Shown here in pieces: positions 47,573 to 59,491 of a stretch of 64,000 nt of DNA; the first letter of the stretch is position 1, and each line of letters opens with the position of its first letter. The stretch comes from Amphirosellinia nigrospora (taxonomy: Eukaryota > Ascomycota > Sordariomycetes > Xylariales > Xylariaceae), in assembly GCA_004123355.1 (NCBI GenBank), contig SCHM01000002.1, positions 1,488,001 through 1,552,000 of the forward strand, in the 5' to 3' direction. The notes below the pieces were generated by a model, which was given only the letters and a program-made list of their open reading frames with translations, made no database searches and had not been told where the DNA came from. The position numbers were made by a program, and so were the translations under genes.

Positions 47573-48702
47573 ATGACACAAGCGACAATGTCACAGACAT
47601 CCAGCAATTCGGCCGTGGTGTCGCCGCCGTCGACACTGCCGAGCCCCGGCGTCAAACCGAAGCTCCAGAAGAAGCAGATTACTCTCAAGCAGATCGCATA
47701 TCCCTTCTGGTTCGGCGGCAGTGCCAGTAGTATGGCCGCCTGTGTGACGCACCCACTTGATCTCGGTAGGTTGTATTGGGTCAGCCTTAGTGGCTAACTT
47801 TTTCGGCTTCAAACTAACCAGTCCTTTTCTTGCGGTGTAGTTAAGGTCCGGCTGCAGCTGCGCTCGGGTGATGCGCCGAAGAACATGAGCGGCACTTTCA
47901 TGCACATCGTGCGAACATCAGGGCCACGAGGTCTCTATGATGGGCTGACAGCGTCGCTACTGCGGCAAATGACGTACTCGACGGTCCGATTCGGTGTATA
48001 CGAGGACCTCAAGCGACGATTCACGCCGGAGGGGCAGAAACCAGGGTTACCACTTCTGATTGGGCTGTCAGCATTCTCTGGTCTTCTTGGTGGTGTATCA
48101 GGAAACGCGGCAGATGTGGTGAACGTGCGGATGCAGCAAGAGGCGGTGCAGCCAGCATCACACAAGCGGTACTACAGAAATGGTCTGGACGGTATGTTCA
48201 AGATGGCGCGGACGGAGGGCCTGTCGAGCTGGTTTCGGGGCGTGTGGCCTAATTCAACCCGCGCTGCGCTCATGAACGCCAGCCAGCTCGCCAGCTACGA
48301 CACTTTCAAGGTTATGTTGATGACGTATACGCCGCTTGGAGACACGACGACGACGCACTTTGCCAGTTCCCTTCTCGCTGGTTTTGTCGCCACCACCATC
48401 TGCTCCCCGTTGATGTCATCAAGAGCCGTGTCATGAGTGCGCATACGAACAAGGGCCTCCTGAGCCTTATCACTGAAATCTACGCCAAGGAGGGCGCCGG
48501 CTGGATGTTTAAAGGCTGGGTACCAGCTTTCTTAAGGCTAGGACCGTAAGTCACCCTCTCATCTCTCTTAACTCATTTTTATGTTATGAATAGAAGTGCA
48601 AGTGCGGTGCTAATGGCGTGTGGCAGACAAACGATATGTACATTTTTGTTCCTCGAGGCACACCGCAAAGCATATAGACAATTCAAGGATATCGAGGAGT
48701 GA
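47573..48702 (+). CDS. DIC1: Mitochondrial dicarboxylate carrier (SLC25 family)
   Basis: Inner-membrane carrier, six TM segments in three repeats. Exons 47573-47765, 47841-48545 and 48627-48702. Signature 1 is HPLDLVKVRLQLRSG, with the intron inside it. The second repeat reads GNAADVVNVRMQQEAVQP, the asparagine-containing variant typical of dicarboxylate carriers. Signature 3 is SPVDVIKSRVMSAH, reached if the C run at 48405-48408 is one base longer. The C-terminal RLGPQTICTFLFLEAHRKAY closes the third repeat. The corrected CDS is exactly 325 codons including stop. Substrates in yeast Dic1 are malate, succinate and phosphate; this is by homology. Confidence 0.92.
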
Positions 48703-49326
48703 TATCCCTCACACACCGTTGGCCATAACAGCAACCAATGGATCAATCAGACACCCAGCTTCCCATACGAATAGAATGCGATAGACGGACTAGACAGGAA
48801 CGCGATGGTCGGCATACACATACACATGTATATATAGACCCGGCCGATTTGGAGGATATGGCGTTCATAGCGGCATCAGATAGCGTTTCAGGGTACCGGT
48901 GATGTATGTATGATTAGTGCATGGCATTCCCTTCTATTTTGGAGGTATGGTCTTCCTTTTTTCTATTTTGCTGGATATAGTACAGTAATCGAGACTACAT
49001 TAATCAGCGTTTGACTCCTATCGGTGTTCTACCACCTCCCCGCTATGCCGTTTATTGGTATAACATCTCAAGCTGAGAGTCATAGGCCATATTTCATGGC
49101 CACCTTCTACATGCTTGATGTATAGAATGCAAATGCTTAGTGCCTCGTTTTCACTTTTCAAACCCCCCAACTCCGTGCGACGACGAGTCATGCCTTGCAA
49201 AGCCACAGACCAACAATCGTGTGTTTACGTCAGGTGTTGCTTGTAGTACAGAGCGGTATGTTAACACACGGCCGCTCAGGTATTATCGCCATTGTTTCGA
49301 ACCTCATCCCTCGTAATTGGCTATCC
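48703..49326. other. Intergenic, convergent 3-prime regions
   Basis: 624 bp between DIC1 and RPB3 with no recognisable feature. Confidence 0.55.
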
Positions 49327-50487
49327 TCACCAGCCAGTCGATCCCGAGTTACCATATGGTGTAGTGCCATATGCAGTAGCACCTCCACCCCATGCACTTG
49401 CATTGCCAGCGTATGGGGTAGTGTAGCCTTGATCTTGCCACGGTGTACCTCCATCCATACCGTCGGGGCTTCTCGGCCCATTATAGTCACCGTTCATGTC
49501 ATCATTCTCGCCCAGGCCGTGAATCAAGCCGGCTAGTTTGCGTTGCAGTTCCTTGATGCCTTCCTGAATGATAGCGTCGGGCTCGATATTTCCCGCGCTC
49601 TCCACCTCGAAGTAGAACCGGTTAGGGACAGCATCGTAGTCAAAGGGCTCGCCTTCCGCTGGCGGCTCTTCCCATTCTGCGTATTTACTCTTGGGCCTAT
49701 GTCTCGCAATTAGTGCCAAGCACAGGGAAAGGTAGGCGATGGAAATCGAAACTCACCATTCTGCAGCCGCATCTGTCTCATACCACAAGTCTAGGTGATG
49801 TAGTTTGTTATGGGGGTCGTACTCGAAACCCACAGCAGCAGTTGGTGACCATTTCGCATGCTCCTTTGCGATGCCCTTCTTTGCAATGCAGGTGAGCTTC
49901 AGCTCTTGACCCTTGCGTAGTTTTGCTATTAAAGAGCCCTGGCCCTCAGGGTCTGTGATAACGGGATTTCCGATGTGGTTATTCGGGCGATCGATGCCGA
50001 CGATGAGATCTCGTGCGTAGACCTTCATGACCTCTTCTGAAGAGCATTTAGCATGCAGAGTGAGGGTGACGGTGCATTTCCCGCAGGACTGGTCGCAGTC
50101 GCAGTCGCGGGTGTAGTTCAGCTGGTCGATCTCGCGCGAGTCGAGTGGGATGAGACCTAAGCGGTGTGCAATGAATTCGTCGGCTAGTACGGACGTGTTG
50201 GCTTCGATTTCGACTAAATCGATGGCGATCGTAGGCACCTCAGCCTGTATGACGCGTCGCAGCGAATTCGCGAAAGAGAGGTCGACGTTGCTGAGCTCGA
50301 AATCGACGTGGGTGCTATCAGCCTACAACCAGAACCGACCATTTAGCACATCTGGACGGTAGAGAAAGCGCTATTGCTGCTATGCAAATCGCAGCAATCA
50401 GTGTCTGCCGCATCATCAACCTACAGCCGAAATCTTGACGGACGGTCCCAGGGACTCGCCGTCCATCATTATAGTGTCGTACTCCAT
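49327..50487 (-). CDS. RPB3: RNA polymerase II subunit Rpb3
   Basis: Third-largest Pol II subunit, the alpha-like partner of Rpb11 in assembly. Exons 50425-50487 ([20 protein letters not shown]), 49757-50322 and 49327-49696, all with good GT-AG junctions and no frame disturbance. The alpha-dimerisation motif is [20 protein letters not shown] followed by [28 protein letters not shown]. The zinc site is [10 protein letters not shown]. The C-terminal part keeps [20 protein letters not shown] and ends in a Gly/Tyr-rich disordered tail ([18 protein letters not shown]). Length 332 residues, within the normal range for filamentous fungi. It serves as an internal control that some genes here read cleanly. 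Confidence 0.97.
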
Positions 50488-51620
50488 CGTTGGCAAGGCG
50501 CAATGATAATAAAAGTAGATTATGCAGTAATTAGAGTACCAGGCGTATGATATCAGGGATCAATAGGAAGGAGTGTCGGGCGCTGTGCGCAAACATGGGC
50601 ATGGGGCGTAAAAGAAGTCAGGGTGGCGGTGGTGGTAGGAAGAAAGGGATGCGACCTCTAAGGCTGAGAAAGATTACCCATGTTGTAGTGTAGCGTTTAA
50701 ATGGTGGCTAATGCAAGGCTACCTACAGACTGGAAGCACTGGGGCGCTAAGAGGTATGCACAGCGTTACAGTTAATGAATGACAACGTAACCTACCTATC
50801 TACATTGCCAAATGCCAGTAAATCAAATACATCAATGGCAATAATGTTGACTTATCTCGGGGCTTACGCCAGTGAATGGTGTCCCGGGCGAATCAACTAG
50901 CTTCTTCTGTACATCTACACCTAAAATAGCAGCATCAAGCCTCATTTCACTGAGCCTAGCCAGCTGACAGGCATTATTCCACATAGCAGAATTGCATGCA
51001 CATTACGGTATTTAATACCATTCACTCCACTCCACATTTTACGTTGCAGATGTCGGGAGCATGGAATGAATATCTTCTTCGCCACCCTGGACTCGCCAGG
51101 TATGGAAATGAAAACATGGGAGTTCGCGTCGCCTGGAGGCAGTGTAATACCAGGGACACGGTGGAGGTGATCATGCGCAAGCACAGAGGATACACTTCCT
51201 GGAGAAAAAAATTAGAATAATCACGATTGAGTCCAAGTAGGACTCTTTCAGAGATTAAACTGAAAAGAACAGATACTACACTTGATCTAAGCCAGGCAAA
51301 GAGAGCTAAAGAAGAAAGGAAAAAACCATCAAAGGGTGGGAGGAGGGCAAGGTTTATATAGATATTCTAAGGCGGTGTGCAGGGCGGTCAAGAATTCTGC
51401 CGCATAGTTCTGCCTGCAAGGTGGGGTACAAGTACAGTGAATAGCTTCCGCCACACTTAGCCACGATCTACGCGCTGGCGGTAGGGGTCAAAAAAATATT
51501 TGACTTACCCCGGTCATATGAGCAGTGACAGCTTGCACACGCGACCCTCATTTCGACTTCCGCATAAACTATTAATTTTCTATATACATCGTACATCATC
51601 TGACAGGTATCACTACTACG
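50488..51620. other. Divergent promoter region of RPB3 and MGE1
   Basis: About 1.1 kb. A few ACCTACC repeat fragments occur near 50,730 and 50,790. Short frames on both strands lack family signal. Confidence 0.5.
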
Positions 51621-52437
51621 ATGTTCCAAAGAGCATTTACTGCATCTTCCAGAGCCATTTCCTCTGGCTCAAGAACAATTGCGCAACGTCCTTTAGTACG
51701 ATCACAATTCTCCCCTGCACCCTTAAATCCTTTGCGCACTACATCACCCGCGAGAATAAGATGGTATAGCGACCAGCCAGACCCTGCGGCAAAAAAGGAC
51801 GGCGAGGAGGCAACACCAGAAGCTGAGGCCAAGGAGAGCCAAGATGCTGATGCGCCGTCAAATGTTGAGGCCGAGCTGAAGAAGAAGCTCGAAGCCAAAG
51901 AGAAAGAAGCAATTGACTGGAAGGTTGGTAGTCGCATCATAATCTCGCACCGTTGCCCATCGACGTGAAAATACTTAACTTACGCTTGTCACGATAGGAC
52001 AATACCTTCGGTCCGTGGCTGACTTTCGCAACCTTCAAGACCGTACTCAGCGGGAGGTGAAGGCTGCTCGCGACTTCGCCATCCAGCGATTTGCCAAGGA
52101 TCTCGTCGAAAGTGTTGACAACCTAGACCGCGCCTTAACCATGGGCCAAGAGAAGATGAAGGTCGAGGAGGGCAAGGAACCAAATGCGGACCTCAACAGT
52201 TTCTATGAAGGTGTCAAGATGACAGAGGGCAGTATGCTCTCTACCCTATCAAAACACGGTCTCGACCGATTCAGCCCCGAGGGCGAGAAGTTCAACCCCA
52301 ATGAGCATGAAGCTACCTTCATGACGCCGATGCCTGGCAAGGAGGAAAACACAGTTTTTCATGTCCAGCAAAAAGGCTACAAGTTGAACGGAAGGATACT
52401 GCGTGCCGCCAAGGTCGGCGTCGTCAAGAACCAATAA
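51621..52437 (+). CDS. MGE1: Mitochondrial GrpE nucleotide exchange factor
   Basis: Matrix co-chaperone that releases ADP from mitochondrial Hsp70 during import and folding. Exon 1 (51621-51923) has an Arg/Ser-rich presequence (MFQRAFTASSRAISSGSRTI) and an acidic/Ala-rich helix leading to AEAELKKKLEAKEKEAIDWK. After a 74-nt intron, exon 2 (51998-52437) gives the GrpE core: YLRSVADFRNLQDRTQREVK, FAKDLVESVDNLDRAL, GVKMTEGSMLSTLSKHGLDR and the GrpE signature HEATFMTPMP through VGVVKNQ. One A is missing at 52001-52002 (DKYLRS). With it the CDS is exactly 248 codons including stop. Confidence 0.95.
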
Positions 52438-53319
52438 GTTCACCACGTCATGTCTAATTGCATGATATCTAGAGCACTAGGTGCTCCCTGTATAAAGACC
52501 TACTTGTATAACAAGCAACAACTTCAACGCTTGGATGACCTAAATTACGGGGCCTGGCGTTGGGTGTTACTGCATTGTGCATAAAGATGCTCCTCTCACG
52601 ATAAAAAAAATCCGGTCGGTAGATGTTTAATTATGACTTTAACACGGCACGGTTGACGGAAGCGATAAAGCAATAGCATGGACGGGACCTGGACAGGTAC
52701 TGGGACATGAGAGACTATAAACGACCGATTAGGACTCAAAACATAACCGTTATATATGTATATATGAAATGGATCTGATAATGACCACGCCTATGAATGT
52801 CACACGCCGAATAATTGATCCATCCAAACCATTGTAGTAAAGTAGCATATTAACTAAGACATTGCATCTGCAAGGGGTCGGTGCCTTAGGATACGGCGAT
52901 ACAGTGTCAGTGCACTTGAGACACAGTACTGGATACATTCCGAATAGTTCAAACCTTTAGGTACCCATCCCTTCAATGGCATCACCTACCTAGGTAGACA
53001 TTCGATTTGACTGAAGGGGTTGCTGGTAGGCACTCGTCAAAGATTGTTTGTACCTAGGTAGTTGGCTACTTTATGTACCCAAGGTACTCTAAGGTACCTA
53101 CCTCCTACCTACCTACCTACCTGTACCTACTATTTTGTGAAAGGCCTGAGTTGCCCGGGTTGTTGTTCTGGCTGCCCATTTAGTTTCCACGGAGCCGGGA
53201 ACATTGCGCACCTGAGTAACCACCTGAGTAACCCTCCAGTATCAGACGCCTATAACTTGCGCAATAGTTTACCTGGTGTCACCTCGCCCTCTTTCATTTG
53301 TTCCACCGTCCCGCGCACC
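52438..53319. other. Intergenic with dense ACCTAGGT repeats
   Basis: The right half (52,950-53,131) is crowded with members of the palindrome family, including CTACCTAGGTAG at 52986-52997, GTACCTAGGTAG near 53,051 and four to five tandem CTAC units at about 53,105-53,125. They lie 190-370 bp upstream of the next start codon. Confidence 0.7.
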
Positions 53320-54710
53320 ATGTCTCTCGCTCCGGCCGTCTCAAAGGACGGCTTCTCCTTTGCGGGGACCTGTACGTGGAGGCTAGTGGCCACAACCGTC
53401 ATCGTCGCGCCGCCGTCTCCGAGCTCAAGGAGCACTTCAAGTCGGGCTCCGACAAGGACCACCCAGCTCACTGGTTCGAGGCGCAACTCATACACTATGG
53501 TCTGCAGCCCTCTAAGACCAAGTCGGTCGCGCGCATGCGCTTGTTCGACGCCGTCAACTCGGGCAAGCTCGCCGTGCCCTCACACGTCAAGAAGCTAGAG
53601 ACGGATCTGAAGAAGGAATGGACCAAGAATGAGCGCGATGCGAAGAATGCGTTGAAGGCGGCCGGCTCAACCTCGACGGCTTCTACTACGGCTACTGGCA
53701 AGAAGCGCAAGGCTGATGCCTCTAACGTCGATATGACGATTAACGTTGGTGGTATCAACATCACCGTCTCCGCCAACAATGCATCGACAAGTTCGTCAGC
53801 TGCGAAGAAGGCGAAGACAACTACGACGACTGCAGCCCCAGCTAAAGCCGTAAAGCCGGCCAGTAAGGCAGCGAAGGATAGCCCTAAGCCAAAGAATACT
53901 GCTGTCCCCAAAAGTGCCAAAGCTGCCCCAAAGCCGAAGGCATCGACGGCGAGCAAGGCAAAGCCAGCCACCCCTGCAGCAGCACCAAAGAAAGCAGCCT
54001 CCGCCACCCCTGCCAAGAAGCAGACGGCCCGTCGTGGTGGAATTTCCCAAGGACCCAGTCGAGGAAGCCCTTCCACGTCCAATGCAGCAACCACCAGACC
54101 TTCTCGTCCCCTACAGACCGCACGACGAAGTGGTGCTTTTGTCGCCAGAGGCAGGATCCCTAGTTCAAGTGCATATGATCCAGACAATGACCTCGATGAA
54201 CCTCCGCCGCCTTACAGTGAATATGACGACCGCCACGACGATAGCGACGGCCCGCCTTCGCCGTCTTCCCTAGGACCCCTCGGCCTCTTAAACGGCCGCT
54301 ACGACATCTTCTCACGCGAAGTCAACAACCAATGGGGTCACGACGACTTCGATCTTGTCCTCACTCTTAGCGGACGCGAGCTATGGGGAAAGTTCGACCT
54401 GGGTATCATCAGCGGGATCCTACGCTTCAACGAGCGACCCTGGGAGTCATCTGATGATCGCATCCCCTTCACGTGGCGCGGAGAGGAGGCCGACGGTCCG
54501 ATCTGGTACGGCAATAACCACCACGGCTGGATCAAGTTCCTGGGCAATGGACGCATCGAGGGCGAACTCGACTACATGAGCCTCGACTTTGACGGCAAGA
54601 GAGTCTCGGGTCAGAATACGCGGAGCGAGATCGATGCTCATACTATGCGACAAGAGTGGGATGGGTACACCGAGGCCGAGTATGAGAGACTGAACCGCGC
54701 CCGTTGGTGA
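53320..54710 (+). CDS. Conserved fungal protein with SAP-like N-terminus and Lys/Ala/Pro-rich linker
   Basis: ATG 53320 (MSLAPAVSKDGFSFAG) joins the main frame if the G run at 53364-53367 is one base longer, giving exactly 464 codons including stop. The N-terminal part (about residues 17-90, DLYVEASGHNRHRRAAVSEL, DHPAHWFEAQLIHYGLQPSK, ARMRLFDAVNSGKL) resembles a SAP-like helical DNA-binding fold. The middle is a very basic histone-tail-like linker rich in AKPK, SKA and TPAAAPKKA. The C-terminal domain (from about residue 325, GRYDIFSREVNNQWG, FDLVLTLSGRELWGKFDLGI, WIKFLGNGRIEGEL, NTRSEIDAHTMRQEWDGYTE) is a beta-rich region I believe recurs in ascomycetes without assigned function. A chromatin role is inference from composition. 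Confidence 0.75.
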
Positions 54711-55110
54711 TGGGTTGATCAATCTCTTGGCTTCTCTAGTTTGATGGTTTGGTGTCTTCCACCTTTAATGATTTGAGGCATGGTTGTGTTGAGGCGTTCG
54801 GCAATCTTCCTTTGCCTCAGATATGTACTTGTATAATAAGTTTGTCTACTTCACAAGCTGGGCCGCGCAGGCCATCGTTCTCGTGTACTTTTGCCAAAAA
54901 GCAGGTCAGGACACCCGATCTCGGTAATGGTGGGGGCATGGATATTCATCAATGTATATCCGGTTAATGAGTTCTTCGGACTTGATATGTAGGTATCTGC
55001 TTAATTGAGACTACTAAAGAAAATTGTTTCGTCGCTGCGACGCAGACAGCCCACCTAACCCTTTACATGTACTAACATCCGTTATACTTGGTCATGCCAT
55101 AGTATGTACA
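54711..55110. other. Intergenic, convergent 3-prime regions
   Basis: 400 bp with no recognisable feature. Confidence 0.55.
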
Positions 55111-58100
55111 TCATCCCACTGAATTCGACTTTATACTAAATTTCCGCCAGACGCCATATGTATATCTGTGTGATAGAGCTTCTTTTAGGTATCTGGCACG
55201 AAGATCTGGACAACTTTGATGCTTTGGAAATCCATCCCTGTACCTGATATTAGGATAGACTTGGGGCAAAGCCGTTGGCTCTAGGCTAGTCACGTCTTGT
55301 ACCTCAACTGCGACTCGTGATGCGTTGTGCCATCTCAGGATCTTATCAATCTCAGTAGTCGGGACCCTAGCGCCTTTGACTCTCTCAAAGCTAGTCCCAG
55401 CTAGCTTGAAAAACTCGGGAAAGGGGGTTTTGGTTCGCCTCATGATCATCTCCGATTTTGAAACATACAATCCCAATTCAGATAACTCCACAATTTGTAT
55501 TGACAGGACACATGATTATCAGCCCGTAGTAGCATAGATCCACACAAAGCGAGTGCTTCTTGGCTTCTGAACTCGAAGTGTAAAGAGATAGCTAAATAAT
55601 ATAGACTCCATTGAAACGAATCAAGCTGTTTTCTCTGCAAAGCGTACGAGATCAGATATCGACTGACGACGGCTGCAGCTTTGTAATTTTGTTTTCGTGC
55701 ATATGTGAGGCGAATTCTTCACATCCAAAGGCAAATCCTGTATATCTGCGGTAGACAATTCCTGTGTTTTCGGAGGCTTCTTCCTTATGCCCAGAATTGC
55801 CTTCCTCATCTCCAGAGTCGTTTTCATAGTTCTCATAGTCGGGAACTTCATGTTCAAAACGGCGAAGATATATCGCCGCATTTCTGGTATAGTTATCATT
55901 GTCTGTTAGAGCAAGGTATCGAATGTAGAATATGTCCACAACTCCTGGAAACTGAAACTGTGAGGCAAGTGTACAACCATCGCATCTATGTACCAGAAGT
56001 CTTGTTCGTGTACAAACTTCGAGATTTTTATAGAATTGCAGAATCGATGACATAGAGACACAAGCAGCCAGAGCTTTACAATCGGACGAACTTTAGTTAA
56101 GGCCGTAATGAGATTTGTGATATGTTCGCATTTTAACGGTAGCAAGGATGCCTGTTGACCCTGAATTGTCGAGCCAGCCCGCTTTAATAGAGTCTCACTA
56201 GTTTCGAAGTCTCCTAGGCATGCTGCTGTTGCTGCGACGGCAGTAACGGAGTACTCGCAAGTTGTAGGCAAAAAATTAGCGACAATTCGGGATAGTAGCT
56301 CCTTTGCTTCATGATGGCGGTGTTGTCCGTACAATATGGTAAGCAGCGTCTCAAGCACCACCCATTGTTCGCTAGTATACTTACTCAAGTTTGGAAACCT
56401 GGCAAGTCGCAAAGCTTCGCGGCAAGCTGCCTCAGCACTGTTAGCTAATTCACAAGGTATTTTGCTGCCGCCATTAAGCCACTGCCGACTTAACGCTTCA
56501 GCTTTTGCACAGTGCGCTATTATAGAAGATTCTACCCTCCTGTGCCCCGGGTCCTTGTATAGTTGTATGTTGGAATCAACTATACTCACCGCTGTTGCGT
56601 GGCAGGTGGCGGTCCACTTCCGGGCATGTTCTTTTGCAATATCTGCTAATAACTTCGCTTTCCAGTCATCCCAGAACAATGGGCGGTATAACTTGCGTTC
56701 CATGCGTGTGCTTATATAGCCCTTTGTAGGCCCGCTGGAAAGGCGTTGCTGAAGCTCAGAGACGATCGCTTGCGCCTCCAAAAATTCATTATGATCCACT
56801 AGAAGCTCTATGAGACACGTTAACGTAGAACAGAGTAATACGTCCGCGTGAAGTGATGCTGGAAGACTTGTTGCGACTTGTCTGCTACGATTAGTAAGCC
56901 CTTAACTGTTTCATCGCAAGTATACTTGTCGAATCGACAGATTCCTAGCTGAAATGTGCAGTAAGCCTCAAGGAAGTTATTAGCTCCAGCCAATCTTTCC
57001 ACTGCGCTGGACCAGTATTGTTCCTCGAGGACCTGGTCGGTCTCTAGTAATGCTCGGAGGACCACAAACGGAATGGGCAGAAGCTTTGGGACGAGCGACG
57101 TAAATTTAGGTACTACTCTGACAAGAGTCTGTATAACGGGTTTTGGCGACTAATCATGTCTCCAATTTTCAACATAGCAGAGTTTTCTGCGTTTCTCCTG
57201 GGTTCGACCTTGTTTGTTTCATATTGCCTGTTGAAATGATTACTAGAAACGACGTCGTGCGGCCCTGCCACTGTTGTTTGTCCGTCTTCGGACGTGACAA
57301 TGAATATATCAACAACTGCCTTCCAAGTACGGGATCGATCATGGTCAGGGCCATACATCTTTTCCCGACGGGCTAGCTCCTTTTTGAATCTCGTTTCTAA
57401 AACTGACCGTGCGATTGGTAGTTGATCATCGAGACTGACTGTCATATACGCCCAGCAGATGAATTTCAATACTTCTGCATGTTGCTCTGGAGATACAGCA
57501 GACTCATGTTTAAGAATGAACAATAAGTACTCTACCAGACAACAGAATTGTGGAGTTCTCATGAAGCCCTGGAAGTATTCCCAGGCTCTTTTATAGTGCT
57601 CGGGTTCATCGCTTGCCGTAGTATAAATAAGTAAAAATTTCAAGGCGCATGAAAAGATTGGACGATTGAGATGCGACATCGCAACTGATGTGTCAACCAA
57701 AGGGTAACATAAATCGACGCGTTGAAAGTATTTGATGCATCCGAGGCACATAAGGCTCTGTCCTCGTGAGACATCGATATGAAAGTAGTCGATTGTTTCA
57801 TCTTCGTATTTCCAGAGCTCGATCGGTCGGGTCAAGAATTCTACAATGGAGGCATGTGCTATGTGATAACGGCCGTTGGAGACTCGGACAAAGTCACCGC
57901 AAGTGTCCATTATGCCGTCGTCACTAATCATGTTTTGTTCATATCCATCATCCGGACACTGGGAGATAGCGAATGCGCAGCGTAACTCTTCCAATGTGAG
58001 CGGCTCCGGGGCAGCGATGATCCAGGTCAACAGACATTTCGCTCGTTCCATCGACAATGAAGGTGAATTCCTCGCCCCCCCAGACGGTCTTGCAAACAGA

Positions 58101-59491
58101 CAAAAAGCCGATGGTACTCTCGATCTAGGTCTCTGGGCACTTGATGTAAAGTACGGATTATTTCGCAAGGAAGCTGGCAACGTTTAAGTTCACCAAAAAT
58201 AAGCGTCACCCATAAGAACATGACCCTGGAGCTCTCCTGTAGAGTCTCTTCGACAAGCTGCCGCGTAGCCACGTCTTGTATCTTGAGAGAGCTATCCAGG
58301 TGATAGAGGATGAGCTGGTTGATGTCGGGCCGAATCAACTCTTCTGTCACCTCTATTCTCAAGGGTGTTAGGCTAGTGGCGGTTCGCATAGACGCATCTC
58401 GGCCAAGAAGAACGACGCGGAGGTTCGCATGTGTTTTTGCGAGTCGAAGACCAACCGTAGACCACCAGCATCAGGCCGTGCCCAATCATCGACGGACTCG
58501 TCGATACCGTCGATGATGCAATAGATAGGAGACTTGATGCTCTTGGCCGCAATTAATATGACGTCCTCGAGAGTTTTTTCCGTCAGAGGTAGGCTTTCTA
58601 GCAATGGCGTTGAAATCTGAGCTAAGTTGTCATCCGGAATTTGTTGGACCACATGCCATAAGAATGTGCGAAGGAAGGCAAGCAATTCCCGCTGGCTGTG
58701 GCTGCCGGCCCAAAAAGAAAAGCCAATTGCAAGTTTAGCTTGTGATTTCAGTTTGTGCACAATAGATGCTGCAAGCACCGATTTCCCGCAGCCCTTTGGT
58801 CCATATATACACATAATTCGGTGTTCATGGCCAACCGGCGATGAGGGTGCGGCGTCTTTCAGCCATTCGTTGAATATGGCATGGGACCATATCCATTCGC
58901 AAGTACCTTGAAGGTTTTGGGGTATGAAGTTGTATTCACATGGAAGTAGAACCTCATTGACCTTTAGTCGCAAGTTTGATCGAGATATCCTCAAGTTTTC
59001 TGCCATTTGGTGAGCCATCATGCCTCTAACACTAAAGTAAAGTCTGATTTGATGCATACCTTCAACAATCGCCGCGTTCCGTGCAATAATTACTAGCATT
59101 AACGCCGATTTTGCTTTGTCGAGCTGCTCATGATACTTTTTGATCTTCCTTTCAAGGCCACATATTAATAGTCGAACCCTATGGAGAGCCCTCGTTGTCC
59201 GACCAGGGCCGGCTGTCAGTGGCTGAAATAAAGTCTTAGCCCTATCAATTCGTCCTTCAGGCTCCGCGTTACCGTGGTCAAGCGATGAAAGTTGGAGTGG
59301 TGTATGGTCGAGGATTTGAGGCGGCTTAGGATCTCGTGGAGAATCTTTTCGATCAACTCAAGCTGATCCAATAGCTCGGTTATCTGTTTCACAAATAAAT
59401 TCTGGTCGATGAACGCCCGTATCACTGATATGGTCTTTTGGGTGATCTCAATCAGCCCAGGAACCGCGGCAACGAGGCCAATAACTTCCAT
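55111..59491 (-). CDS. NACHT-domain STAND receptor (NLR-like) with helical-repeat C-terminus
   Basis: Signal-transducing P-loop ATPase of the fungal NLR type, expected in non-self recognition or regulated cell death. ATG 59491 starts a helical N-terminal domain (MEVIGLVAAVPGLIEITQKT, LLDQLELIEKILHEILSRL) of the HeLo/SesA-like class. A linker carries ERKIKKYHEQLDKAKSAL. The NACHT domain has Walker A GPKGCGKS and Walker B IYCIIDGIDE, then LRVVLLGRDAS. A winged-helix region follows (ERAKCLLTWIIAAPEPLTLE). The remaining half has TPR-like helices (WSSAVERLAGANNFLEAYCT, HHEAKELLSRIVANF, SLYYLAISLHFEFRSQEALA) instead of WD40 or ankyrin repeats, plus a CDGC motif near 55,980. Several single-base slips and perhaps introns (around 55,500-55,650) make exon limits approximate. 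One gene is favoured because frames join smoothly. Confidence 0.75.

Noticed and set aside
53495-54187. 230-residue minus-strand frame rich in Ala/Val/Phe
   Set aside because: Antisense of the Lys/Ala/Pro linker of the 53,320 gene; hydrophobicity is a mirror of that composition.
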